The notes under the pieces: model-generated | Databases searched by the model: none | The model's input: only the letters and a program-made list of their open reading frames with translations | What the model was told of the DNA's origin: nothing | Origin: Vulcanimicrobiota bacterium | GTDB lineage: Bacteria > Vulcanimicrobiota > Vulcanimicrobiia > Vulcanimicrobiales > Vulcanimicrobiaceae | Reading direction: 5' to 3' | Assembly: GCA_028287525.1 (NCBI GenBank) | Contig: JAQBPM010000032.1 | Span: 1-61,671, forward strand | Length of the DNA stretch: 61,671 bases | Shown: piece after piece, positions 26,163-35,571 of the stretch | Position numbering within the stretch: position 1 is the first letter of the stretch | Layout of the letters: each line of letters starts with the position of its first letter | Position numbers and translations under genes: made by a program

Positions 26163-27277
26163 AGGTGCGGCAGGCTGCCGGAGTGGTCTTCATCCTGGCA
26201 GCGTTCGGTACGGCTACTGCGCTGCGTGGTATGGCTTCGGGAGAGTCCTTATTGCCGATGTTCTCTCTTCCCAAGCCCAGCGGTACGTTGCGAATCGGTA
26301 CGAGGCTTCTCGAACTTGCCGATGCGATGAGTCCCGGACGACGGATCACGGTGCAAGTGTGGTACCCGGCGGCGCCGCACGGCGGTAGCCGGCGAGCTCC
26401 GTACTTGCTGACGAATGAGAGACCCCTGTTCGCTCGGCTCGTCGACAGTATGGTTGTGACAAACGCCTTCCTCGATGCGCCGATCGCTCCCGGCCGACAT
26501 GCCATTTTGGTCGGTATTCCCGGGTGGGGCGGAAAACGTGAAAACAACACCGCGCTTGCGGAAAGCTTGGCGAGCAACGGGTATGTCGTCGTAGGGTTCG
26601 ATGACATGGCGCACCCGGAGATCCCTTTAGATTTCGATTCAGAGACCGCCGCAAAGAAGTCGGTTGCCTGGGCAAACCAAAAGCTTCAAATGGAAGCACA
26701 TCAGGTCGGCCATATCATTACGTCCCTCGAGCGGCTCGACGCCGCTCCAGGCAGTGCGTTTCAGGGAGCGCTCGACGTGACCAGAGTGGGGCTCGTGGGA
26801 TTCTCGTTCGGCGGCGCGGTTGCTGCAGAGACGTCGCTGCACGACGGGAGAGTGCGCGCTGCGATAAATTTGGATGGTTCGATGTACGGCACGTCGCTGC
26901 AGAGCGGCGTCGTAAAGCCCTTCCTTTTCGTCACCAGTTCGACCCTAGATGCGCAAGGAGAGGGCGCGTCGCGTTCAATTGCGGAGCGCTATGACCGTGA
27001 TAACGAAGCCCAAATTCTCGGCGGCCTGAAGAAGACCGGCAGCTACCTTCTCTCACTGAAAAACGCCGATCACTATAACTTCGTCGATGCGGCGCTGCTC
27101 CCGTCGATCCGGCACACGGCGGTTGGTACGATCAACCCTGTTCTCGCGCATGATGTTGTCGCACATTATGCCCTGCAGTTCCTGGACACGTACGTCCGCG
27201 GTTACCCGACGATGGTTGCGGGGAGGAGCAGTGCCTTCGGGGAGTTCGCGACGCTTCGAAGACTCACCGGCAAGTAG
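26159..27277 (+). CDS. Alpha/beta hydrolase (PAF-acetylhydrolase/dienelactone-hydrolase-like) with N-terminal signal/TM
   Basis: GIPGWGG oxyanion region, GLVGFSFGGAVAAE nucleophile elbow; 4-nt overlap with preceding A-domain gene. Confidence 0.8.
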   Translation: MKVRQAAGVVFILAAFGTATALRGMASGESLLPMFSLPKPSGTLRIGTRLLELADAMSPGRRITVQVWYPAAPHGGSRRAPYLLTNERPLFARLVDSMVVTNAFLDAPIAPGRHAILVGIPGWGGKRENNTALAESLASNGYVVVGFDDMAHPEIPLDFDSETAAKKSVAWANQKLQMEAHQVGHIITSLERLDAAPGSAFQGALDVTRVGLVGFSFGGAVAAETSLHDGRVRAAINLDGSMYGTSLQSGVVKPFLFVTSSTLDAQGEGASRSIAERYDRDNEAQILGGLKKTGSYLLSLKNADHYNFVDAALLPSIRHTAVGTINPVLAHDVVAHYALQFLDTYVRGYPTMVAGRSSAFGEFATLRRLTGK

Positions 27278-27296
27278 CGAGTCCGCCGCGTTCTGT

Positions 27297-27318
27297 GGTT
27301 AGGACTTAAGGACTAACC
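27297..27318. promoter_or_regulatory. Nested palindrome GGTTAG-ga-CTTAAG-ga-CTAACC
   Basis: Read directly; lies between the PKS/NRPS operon and the export operon. Confidence 0.4.
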
Positions 27319-27514
27319 TCTATAGTACGCCGGGAGGCCTGTTGTTCGCGCTAGGTCCTTAGACTTATCGGGCAGCCATCATTTTGGTCAACCGTTTCAA
27401 CATGGACCGGTCTTTTGGGCCATCCTTTCGCATCGTTACGATTCATTGCGGGTCGTGCTATTTCGGGTTAAGGTTGTCATGCCGGTATTCTACGGCTGAC
27501 GCCGTGAGGGGTCC

Positions 27515-28663
27515 GTGTTGAGGAGCAATTCGATGCCGTCCCGTGTGATTTTCTCGATCATGGCTCTCCTGATCATATGTACCGCCAGCCCCGCGATTGC
27601 GGCGGTGCATCCGGGCGACGAGTTGTTCGTGACCGTCTACTACCACCCCGAATTGACCGGCCCCATCTCCGTCGATAGCACGAACCACATTTCGATGCCG
27701 CTCGTGGGCGCGGTTGACGTTCGTGGTTTGGAGACGAAGCAGATTGCTGCGAAGCTCCAGGAGTCGCTGCGAGCGTACGTTGTTAAGCCTGCTGTCGCCG
27801 TTCAGCTGAAGACGCAGCTGCCGGTTGTCTTTATTTCGGGCGGTCCTGGCGGAACGTTGAAATACGAACCTGGCGAAACGTTGGCCGCGGCACTCGGTAC
27901 CCTCGCCCCGCGACTGCTGGACGTGACGAAAGATGTCGCTGTCGGCGCGGGCGGTGCGCAAGCCGTCAGCTTCATCGACTTACAGCGCGCGCGCGTAGAT
28001 CTGCGCCACGTTGGGCTCGTTCGCGACGAGAAGATCCTTGGAACCTTCGACGTTGTCGAGCTCTTCGCGCGTGGAACCGGTGGGCCCGAACTTCAGGCCG
28101 GTGATACCCTTACGATGAGCAACAAGCCGCACGTTGTTCGCGTAAGCGGCGACGTCGCCCGCCCTGGAGTTGCGTTCCTCAGCGAGGACGAACCCCTTAC
28201 GGACGCCCTCTCTCAAGTAGGCGGGCTATCGCCGACTTCAAGCACTGGGCTCATTCAGCTCAAGGCCGGCGGGTCGGTGCAGACGATCTCCCAAGGGGAT
28301 CCGAGATGGAACGCTCCGGCAAATACGATCGACTCCATCGTCGTGCCGGTCGCAGCGCGGGTGAACATCGTCGGCTTAGTCGAGAAGCCTGGCCCCATCG
28401 CCTTGAAGACGGACAACACGCTTCTGAGCGCGATGTACGAAGCCGGCGGCCCGACAAATTGGGCGGATTTGCGAAACGTGCAAGTCATTCAAAATGGCGC
28501 GCGTTCTTCTTACGATGTTACTCGCCTCGTACATGGCGACATGACCCAAAATCCGCAATTGCACGACGGGGATCTGGTCTTCGTCCCAGAGGGACATAAA
28601 GTGTCGGCGGTGTCCGTCTTCCAGAACCTGCTCAGTGCAGCGCTCCTCTTCAAACTTCGTTAG
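27515..28663 (+). CDS. Polysaccharide export protein (Wza-like, Poly_export + SLBB)
   Basis: Signal peptide; AVHPGDELFVTVYYHPELTGPISVDSTNHISMPLVGAVDVRGLETKQIAAKL; repeated SLBB-like segments. Confidence 0.88.
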   Translation: MLRSNSMPSRVIFSIMALLIICTASPAIAAVHPGDELFVTVYYHPELTGPISVDSTNHISMPLVGAVDVRGLETKQIAAKLQESLRAYVVKPAVAVQLKTQLPVVFISGGPGGTLKYEPGETLAAALGTLAPRLLDVTKDVAVGAGGAQAVSFIDLQRARVDLRHVGLVRDEKILGTFDVVELFARGTGGPELQAGDTLTMSNKPHVVRVSGDVARPGVAFLSEDEPLTDALSQVGGLSPTSSTGLIQLKAGGSVQTISQGDPRWNAPANTIDSIVVPVAARVNIVGLVEKPGPIALKTDNTLLSAMYEAGGPTNWADLRNVQVIQNGARSSYDVTRLVHGDMTQNPQLHDGDLVFVPEGHKVSAVSVFQNLLSAALLFKLR

Positions 28664-28718
28664 TGAGTAAGGTAAGCTACTTCTTGCAGCCGTCGGCCAC
28701 ACTGGAAGCGAGACCGGA

Positions 28719-30056
28719 ATGACTGGGATCAAGCGGTTCACGGAGAGCGGACAGCACGCGTTAACAACGGTATGGCATTACCGGCTGCTCGTTGCCGTCG
28801 TCTTTGTCATCCTAATGGCGATATCTTTCGTCTTCGTCAGCAACATTCCACGCCAGTATGTTGCGGGGGCGAACCTGCTGGTCGTCAACGGAAATACCCG
28901 GGACGATCCTACGTTGTCGTCTTCAGACCTACCGTCAATCGCGACGAGTACGGTCGTCTTGTCGCGCATGGAAGCCGCAATTCGCATCAATACGCCACTC
29001 GCGCAAGTGAAGCGGCATATCGTGGTGAAGCAGCCGCCGTTCAAATCGAGCATTCTCCGGATTGAGTATACGGACTCGCAACCTGAGCGTGCGATGTTGG
29101 TCGCAAATGCTGTGGCTGAGGAACTTACCAGCTACTACAGGCAGACGTCGACCGCTCGATTCGATGATGACCTCACAGCGCTAGATGCCGAAATGACCAA
29201 GCAGCGTGAGCGGACCCGTCAGCTCGGGTTGCAAGTTGGTGGAAAAGGCGTCAACGCTGCCATTTCGGCCAAAGGCGCCGAAACGATAGCAGCACGCTTT
29301 AGCGATCTGGAGATGAACAGGGCAATGGCGGCTGCCACGCTTGAAGGCGATATCGCGAACCTGAACGGATCGCGCAAAAATCTGCAGCGCCAAACGAATA
29401 TGGTTCGCTATGAGATCCTGCATGGCGACCCAATGTATCAAAGCCTTCAGACGAGCGCCGCGACGAGCTCGGTCCAGCTTGCAAACGATCGTGCAGCATT
29501 TACGGCTGCGCATCCCGGACTGCCGGCGCTCGAGGATCGGGTGAAGAGCTTGAACTCCGCGCTGAATGCCGAGGCGCGGCGAGCGCTTACGTCCTCCGAT
29601 GCGTTTAGCCCGTCGCTGGCCGCGATGAGGACGGAACAGCAGAAAGCCCAGGCGCTCGTCGAGGCGGACCGAGCGAAACTGGCAGCGGTAAACTCGTTAC
29701 TGGCAGTCGACGGACGACGCGCCCAGGCCTTTCCTTCGATTGAGGTATTACGCCTCGAGCGTGACGGAGCGCAGGCAGCGTACCTGTCGTTAGCTGCGCG
29801 CCGCGCTACGGCGCTCGCGAACCGGGCCGACGCGCTGTCGCTAGGGTCCGTCAGCATCGTTGATCGGGCGATCGTATCCGACTCACCGATCGGTCTCGGC
29901 AGGGGGCGGCTGCTCGTGATGATAGGCTTACTCGTAGTTGCCTTAGCAATTGCCAGCGCATTCATCGCGGACCAATTCAATCCGCGGCTCGCGCGGACTT
30001 CGCAAGTCGAGGATCTCTACGGCCACCCGGTCGTCGCGACGCTGGGGACCAAGTGA
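28719..30056 (+). CDS. Wzz/GumC-type chain-length determinant
   Basis: Two terminal TM segments flanking a coiled-coil periplasmic region; N-terminal Wzz-like domain. Confidence 0.82.
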   Translation: MTGIKRFTESGQHALTTVWHYRLLVAVVFVILMAISFVFVSNIPRQYVAGANLLVVNGNTRDDPTLSSSDLPSIATSTVVLSRMEAAIRINTPLAQVKRHIVVKQPPFKSSILRIEYTDSQPERAMLVANAVAEELTSYYRQTSTARFDDDLTALDAEMTKQRERTRQLGLQVGGKGVNAAISAKGAETIAARFSDLEMNRAMAAATLEGDIANLNGSRKNLQRQTNMVRYEILHGDPMYQSLQTSAATSSVQLANDRAAFTAAHPGLPALEDRVKSLNSALNAEARRALTSSDAFSPSLAAMRTEQQKAQALVEADRAKLAAVNSLLAVDGRRAQAFPSIEVLRLERDGAQAAYLSLAARRATALANRADALSLGSVSIVDRAIVSDSPIGLGRGRLLVMIGLLVVALAIASAFIADQFNPRLARTSQVEDLYGHPVVATLGTK

Positions 30057-30871
30057 AGGACGCGCTTATGACTCCTGCTCATCAGTCGCTCAGCGCGCAG
30101 TTTCAGCTGCTCCGAACTCGGGTGGAGAGTTTTGTAAGCGGTCCCGCCGTGATCGTCGTGACATCGGCAGAGGCCGGCGACGGGACCAGTCTGACCGCGA
30201 TATCACTCGCCGAGTGCCTGGCCGGAGCGGGGCGGCGTACCGCATTGCTTCTGCTGGACGACACCGGGAACCCGCCGCTCGCGGAGCCGGCGCCCGGGCG
30301 CGATCAGCAGCTGGCGCGGGTTGGCGTTCCCATGCCGTTGTCCATTCCAGACGGACAGCTTTGCCTCACGCGTGACGACCTGAAGTCTTTTCTCGACTCC
30401 GTTCGCGCCTCTTATGAATTCGTCGTCGTCGATGCGCCGGCGCTTCTGCGGAGCCATCGGGCGATGGCACTCTCTGAATTATCCGACGGCGTACTTCTGT
30501 CCGTCAGGCTCGGGCGCCATGCGACGGACAACGATCGTATAACGCTTGAGATTCTCAAGCAGTCGAAGGGAAACGTCATTGGAGTCGTAGCGGCGTACTC
30601 TGATGCCATCGCAAAATTTGAGCGCAGTACAAAACAGCAGACAAAAGCCCTGAAAGGCCAATCCGCAGCGCCTGAGAGGGAAACCGGCGGCCGAAGAGGG
30701 CTGGTGGGCAAAATCGCTGGAAGTGCCGTGTGCCTGACCATTATACTGGCCTTGCTCGTCGCATTCGCGACCCTTCAGCCCGGAAAATACAAATCACTCG
30801 CGATCCTTCCTGAGCCGGCTAACGCCGTCGTATTGGAAATCGCGTCAAAATTCAGACCGTCCTCGCAGTAA
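30053..30871 (+). CDS. CpsD/BY-kinase-like protein with degenerate Walker A
   Basis: VIVVTSAEAGDGTSLTAISLAECLAGAGRRTALLLLDD, EFVVVDAPALL; C-terminal TM helix; follows Wzz. Confidence 0.75.
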   Translation: MKDALMTPAHQSLSAQFQLLRTRVESFVSGPAVIVVTSAEAGDGTSLTAISLAECLAGAGRRTALLLLDDTGNPPLAEPAPGRDQQLARVGVPMPLSIPDGQLCLTRDDLKSFLDSVRASYEFVVVDAPALLRSHRAMALSELSDGVLLSVRLGRHATDNDRITLEILKQSKGNVIGVVAAYSDAIAKFERSTKQQTKALKGQSAAPERETGGRRGLVGKIAGSAVCLTIILALLVAFATLQPGKYKSLAILPEPANAVVLEIASKFRPSSQ

Positions 30872-30909
30872 GACGAGACTCGCTTGCCTCATGATAGAAT
30901 TATAACCCA

Positions 30910-31800
30910 GTGACGGAGACGCAACTCCAGCGCATCGCAGTCGTGACGCCGAGTTTCGCTCGCGATTACCATCTTTGTCGCGAACTCAACCGGAGCGTCC
31001 TGAGGTTTTGGCCGGAGGACACAAAGCATTACCTCGTCGTCGATCGGCAGGATCTCGCGCTGTTCCGGCCCCTTGCCGGCCCGCGCACCGTCGTCGTCGC
31101 GGTCGAAGAAGTCGTTCCTTCCGGCTACTTCAAGGTACCCGGCTCGAAGAAGTGGTGGCTTTCAACTGCTGCGCTGTATCCGGCAAAAGGCTGGCTCATC
31201 CAGCAGCTCGTGAAGCTGTCGATGCCGCATTTCGTAGAAGAAGAAGTGCTCGTCAACGTTGATTCGGACGTCCGCTTCGTCCGCCCGGTCGATCCGTCGA
31301 TCTTTGCGCGGGAGGGAAAGACGCGGCTGTACCGACTTCCCCGCGGCATTACCCCTGGAATGACGCACGTGAAATGGCACTACAACGTCTGCAAGGCACT
31401 CGGTGTCGCGCCGGATCCGTTGCCGATGGACGACTACGTCAACAACGTCATCAGCTGGGACAAGCGAATTGCGGTGGCGGCTTGCGCCCGAATCGAGCGC
31501 GTAACGGGCGTGTCGTGGCACGTCGCACTGACGCGGATGCGGCTCGTGTCCGAGTATCTGACCTATGGCTTGTATGTCGATAAGGTAATCGGACACGATG
31601 CGGCGCAGGTTTGGATCGAGGACCGCACCTGGTGCCATACATACTGGGGGCCGGGTCCGCTGAGCGCGGCCGATGTCAAGAAATTCGTAGATCGCATGCC
31701 GCCGGAAGACGTTGCGTTTTCGATAGCCGGCTACACAGGGACGGATCCGATCGTCACGGGTGAGGCCACTCGTCTCGTGTTATCGCAAGTGGGAATTTAA
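30910..31800 (+). CDS. DUF6492-type glycosyltransferase-like protein
   Basis: IAVVTPSFARDYHLCRELNRSVLRF..., VNVDSDVRFVRP; GTG start; in EPS cluster. Confidence 0.7.
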   Translation: MTETQLQRIAVVTPSFARDYHLCRELNRSVLRFWPEDTKHYLVVDRQDLALFRPLAGPRTVVVAVEEVVPSGYFKVPGSKKWWLSTAALYPAKGWLIQQLVKLSMPHFVEEEVLVNVDSDVRFVRPVDPSIFAREGKTRLYRLPRGITPGMTHVKWHYNVCKALGVAPDPLPMDDYVNNVISWDKRIAVAACARIERVTGVSWHVALTRMRLVSEYLTYGLYVDKVIGHDAAQVWIEDRTWCHTYWGPGPLSAADVKKFVDRMPPEDVAFSIAGYTGTDPIVTGEATRLVLSQVGI

Positions 31801-31874
31801 GGTGGCCAGCTCGCCCGCTCGCGGTCGAGCGCCTCTGAACCTGTTCCGCCAGATTTAGGAGCTCGTCCCGTCTC

Positions 31875-33323
31875 GTGAAAGTCGTCAAGCAGCTGCCGAT
31901 CTATTTTATTGGTCGGATCTTTCCTGCGGCCGTCGCTTTCTTCGGCATCTCGATTTATACGCATCTTCTCGAGCCGGCCAGCTTCGGGACGTATGCGCTG
32001 CTGATCAGTGTCTCGTTTCTCGTCGGAATGACGGGATTCTCGTGGCTCCGGATTGCGGCGCTCCGAATGCTCGCGACGGTGTCGCGCGAAGACGAGCCCG
32101 ATTTCACTGCGACGATTGCCATCGCGTTTCTAGGCACGGCCGTCGCAGTGGTGGGCGTCGTCATCGGCGTTCTCCACGCGTACAACGCCGGACTACCGTT
32201 GGTAATGATCGTGCTCACGGCGGCCAGTGCCGTCTCAAGCGCATGGTTTGAGCTGAACATCACCGTATCGCAGGCCCAGGCGAAACTTCTTACGTTGGCG
32301 GCGCTTCAAATCGCACGCTCCTTGGCCGCGCTGGCTGCGACGCTGACCCTTATCAAGCTAGGCTTCAAGGATACGGCGCTGCTAGGAGGGTTCGTTGTCG
32401 GAAACCTCGTGAGCATCGGATCGGCGCCTCTGTGGGCAACGGCCGTACACGGACGGTTTCGAATGCCGATCCTCGCAAGGTTGTTTCACTTTGGTTGGCC
32501 CTCCAGCGTCGCGGCCATCAACAACTTTTCGGCGACGTTCATGCGCTATATGCTCGAAATCACTTCGGGCAGCGTTGCGGTCGGAATTTACGCAACAACT
32601 GTTGACTTCGCCAACCAGACCATCAGCCTGCTGATCGGGACGGCGTCCCTTGCGGGACAACCCCTCGCCTTCCGTGCGCGCGACCAGGGAACTCATGATG
32701 AGCTGATCGCTCAGTTGAGGACGAATGCGACGCTGATTGTTATGATCGGCTTGGGAGCGACGGTCGGTCTGATCACGTTAGCCGGACCGATATCACGCGT
32801 CTACTTCGGATCTAAGTTCCATGCGACTGCGGGACCGCTCCTCGAGCAGGTACTGATTATCTCCGCGATCGGCGTCTTCTGTGCGGGCTTGCGAGGCAGT
32901 TATTTCGAGCAGGCCTTTGAAATAGCGTACAAGACCTGGCCGCTGGTCGTCATTATGTTCATCCGTACGATCACTACGGTCGGCGTTGGGTTCGTCATGG
33001 TCAAGGCTCATGGCATTATCGGTGCGGCCGTAACGGTTCTCGCGTCCGACCTGCTCAGCACTCTTATCAGCTATCTTTGGGGCCGACGGCTCATACGGAT
33101 GCCGATTCCGCTGATGAACGTCGCAAAGACGGCATTGGCGGCTCTGGTCATGAGCGGCACCATCCTCTTGGTACCCGGTCGCGACTCCTTAACCGGCCTG
33201 ACCATCGCGATCGCCTCGGGCGTGCTTGCCTATGCGGTCGCGCTGCTCTTGCTTTTTCGCGAGACGCTCGGTGGGTCGGCGAAGTTCACCGGCGCGGTGC
33301 GGAGCGTATTGACGCGCTCATGA
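31875..33323 (+). CDS. Oligosaccharide flippase (Wzx/MOP family)
   Basis: Polytopic membrane protein with Wzx-like N-terminus (LPIYFIGRIFPAAVAFFGISIYTHLLEPASFGTYAL). Confidence 0.85.
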   Translation: MKVVKQLPIYFIGRIFPAAVAFFGISIYTHLLEPASFGTYALLISVSFLVGMTGFSWLRIAALRMLATVSREDEPDFTATIAIAFLGTAVAVVGVVIGVLHAYNAGLPLVMIVLTAASAVSSAWFELNITVSQAQAKLLTLAALQIARSLAALAATLTLIKLGFKDTALLGGFVVGNLVSIGSAPLWATAVHGRFRMPILARLFHFGWPSSVAAINNFSATFMRYMLEITSGSVAVGIYATTVDFANQTISLLIGTASLAGQPLAFRARDQGTHDELIAQLRTNATLIVMIGLGATVGLITLAGPISRVYFGSKFHATAGPLLEQVLIISAIGVFCAGLRGSYFEQAFEIAYKTWPLVVIMFIRTITTVGVGFVMVKAHGIIGAAVTVLASDLLSTLISYLWGRRLIRMPIPLMNVAKTALAALVMSGTILLVPGRDSLTGLTIAIASGVLAYAVALLLLFRETLGGSAKFTGAVRSVLTRS

Positions 33324-34345
33324 GTGTCAGCGCTCTCGTGCCGCACGCCGGCTCTGCTGCAACTCCGCTGATCTCGGTGATCATTCCGGTGTATCAAGGC
33401 GAAAAGCTGATTCTCGGTGCCGTGGAATCGGTATTGAATCAAACGTACCGGAATCTCCAAGTACTCGTCGTCGATGACGGGTGCACGGACTCGACCCTTA
33501 GCGTGCTGCAGACGATCGCTGACCCCCGGCTCCGTGTGCTGAGGCAGAAAAATGCGGGTACGGCCGCGGCTCGAAATCTGGCCATTCGGGAATCATCCGG
33601 GGAGTTCATCGCGTTTCTCGATAGCGACGATCGCTGGTTGCCCGATAAGGTCGCCCGAGAGCTCGATGTACTGTCGCGCGTCGGCGATCGTCCAGCGATT
33701 GTCTACAGCTCGTATTATCCGGTTGACGATTCCGGCCGGCTGCTCAATTTTCCGAAACGGCACGCTCACACGGGCTTTGTGTTGGACGCGCTGCTGGATG
33801 GGGAGGACTTCCTTGTGCCGAGCGTGTGCCTCTTCGATCGACGAATCTTTGATCGGCTCGGGGGTTTCAGCGTGGGGCAGTATCACGAGGATCACGAGTA
33901 CATCTTACGTGCGGCACGCGAGTACCCGATGTTTCCAACGCAAAAGAGCCTGGTTATTTACCGCCAATCGACCAGCGGGAAGTGCCGTTCGATACTAAGC
34001 GATTACGAGCGCGCCCGTCGCGAGGAGTTGATGGTGGTTGACGCTGCACGTCAGATCTTAAAGCCGGACCAGCACGCGCGACTTCTGAAAAATGCGTATC
34101 GGTCGCTGTACTGCCGCTTTCTGATGTATGGCTACAATAAAAATGCGAAGATGGCGTTGCGCGACGTAAAGCTGAGCGACCTGACTGGCAATATGAAAGG
34201 TCGTTTGGCGTGGATTTTTGCAAAAACTGGCATTAATCTGCTCGTCGTCGTCAGAATCGCGATCCAGTGGGTTTACCTATGCTTTATGCAGCGCGAATGG
34301 CAGCGGAAGTTAGCTGAGCGCGGCACCAGATTGCGTTACGAGTAA
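33320..34345 (+). CDS. Glycosyltransferase family 2
   Basis: PLISVIIPVYQGEKLILGAVESVLNQTYRNLQVLVVDDGCTDST, FLDSDDRW; ATGA overlap with wzx-like gene. Confidence 0.92.
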   Translation: MSVSALVPHAGSAATPLISVIIPVYQGEKLILGAVESVLNQTYRNLQVLVVDDGCTDSTLSVLQTIADPRLRVLRQKNAGTAAARNLAIRESSGEFIAFLDSDDRWLPDKVARELDVLSRVGDRPAIVYSSYYPVDDSGRLLNFPKRHAHTGFVLDALLDGEDFLVPSVCLFDRRIFDRLGGFSVGQYHEDHEYILRAAREYPMFPTQKSLVIYRQSTSGKCRSILSDYERARREELMVVDAARQILKPDQHARLLKNAYRSLYCRFLMYGYNKNAKMALRDVKLSDLTGNMKGRLAWIFAKTGINLLVVVRIAIQWVYLCFMQREWQRKLAERGTRLRYE

Positions 34346-35365
34346 ATGGTCGAAATGCGGCGCGAGTCTACGCGCATCGACCGAGCAGGCACGAAGCGCG
34401 TGTGCGTAGCGATTCCGACCTATCGGCGAAAGAGACTTCTTAGTGCACTCTTGGAGGGCTTGCGAGAGATCGGGGTGCCGACTGACTGCGAAGTATCCGT
34501 CGTTGTTTTCGACAACGATATCGATCGGTCGGCCGAGACGACCGTAGTCTCAGCGCGCTTTCCATTTCCGTTTTCGCTGGAATACGTCCACGTCCCTGAA
34601 CCAGGTCTGGCAACGGTTCGGAATCGGGCGTTAGACGTGGCGATTTCGTCGTCTTTCGAGTTTCTGGCGATGATCGACGACGATGAGTGTCCTCAGCGTC
34701 AGTGGCTTGAGGAATTGTTGCGCGTGCAAAGCACCTCGGACGCGGACGCGGTGATCGGTGCCGTACCGCAGGAGCTTCCGAAGGGTACGCCGCGCTGGAT
34801 CCGGCGAGGCCGTTTCTTTGATCTTCCGGTCTATGATGATGGGGCAGTTCTTAAGTACGGCTATAGCGGAAACTGTCTTTTGAAGACGAGCACGCTCGTA
34901 GCGTGTGATATTCGGTTCGATGAAGCGCTGAATTTTGCCGGCGGCGAAGATATGCTGTTCTTCCGACAATTATACTTACAGCGTGCAAAAATAGTCTACG
35001 CAGCTCGCGCTGTTGCTGTCGAAGAAGTACATCAAGATCGGCTCAACCTGTCGTACATTTTGAGGATGCAATTTCGGCGGGGTAACACGCTGGCTATCTG
35101 CGATCGGCGCCTTCAGAAGGGCCCGGTGGTGACCTGGTTGCGCGCGGGAAAGTCCGTCATCCGGCTCGGAATTGGCCTTTGCCTGGCTTTGCCGTTGACG
35201 GCCCTTCGCGGCAAGGCGGGAGCCGTGGCCGCTTTCGGATACGTCATGCAAGCGCTTGGGGCGTTCGCTGGACTTCTTGGTCATATATATCTTGGCTACA
35301 GGCGAAAGACCGTCAGGGACTGCCGGATCGGCGGGACGTCCCTGGGGAATGAAGGCGATGTCTAG
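34346..35365 (+). CDS. Glycosyltransferase family 2
   Basis: RVCVAIPTYRRKRLLSALLEGL, FDNDIDRSA, LAMIDDDECP. Confidence 0.88.
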   Translation: MVEMRRESTRIDRAGTKRVCVAIPTYRRKRLLSALLEGLREIGVPTDCEVSVVVFDNDIDRSAETTVVSARFPFPFSLEYVHVPEPGLATVRNRALDVAISSSFEFLAMIDDDECPQRQWLEELLRVQSTSDADAVIGAVPQELPKGTPRWIRRGRFFDLPVYDDGAVLKYGYSGNCLLKTSTLVACDIRFDEALNFAGGEDMLFFRQLYLQRAKIVYAARAVAVEEVHQDRLNLSYILRMQFRRGNTLAICDRRLQKGPVVTWLRAGKSVIRLGIGLCLALPLTALRGKAGAVAAFGYVMQALGAFAGLLGHIYLGYRRKTVRDCRIGGTSLGNEGDV

Positions 35366-35571
35366 CAGGGAGAGTCCGACGCGCTCAGGCCGCGTCGCGG
35401 AGATTGGGAACTTAGCCTCGCTCCCGCGCGAGAATCCGGCCAACCGTGCTCATCCGTATGGGTCTTAATATCTCTTACTCAACGGAACCCAGTTTGATAA
35501 ACTCGGTCGTAACCAAGCTAGGTTGCCGTCCGAATTTAGTCTAGCCGCGGACACTGCTTGCGAAGGGGTTC

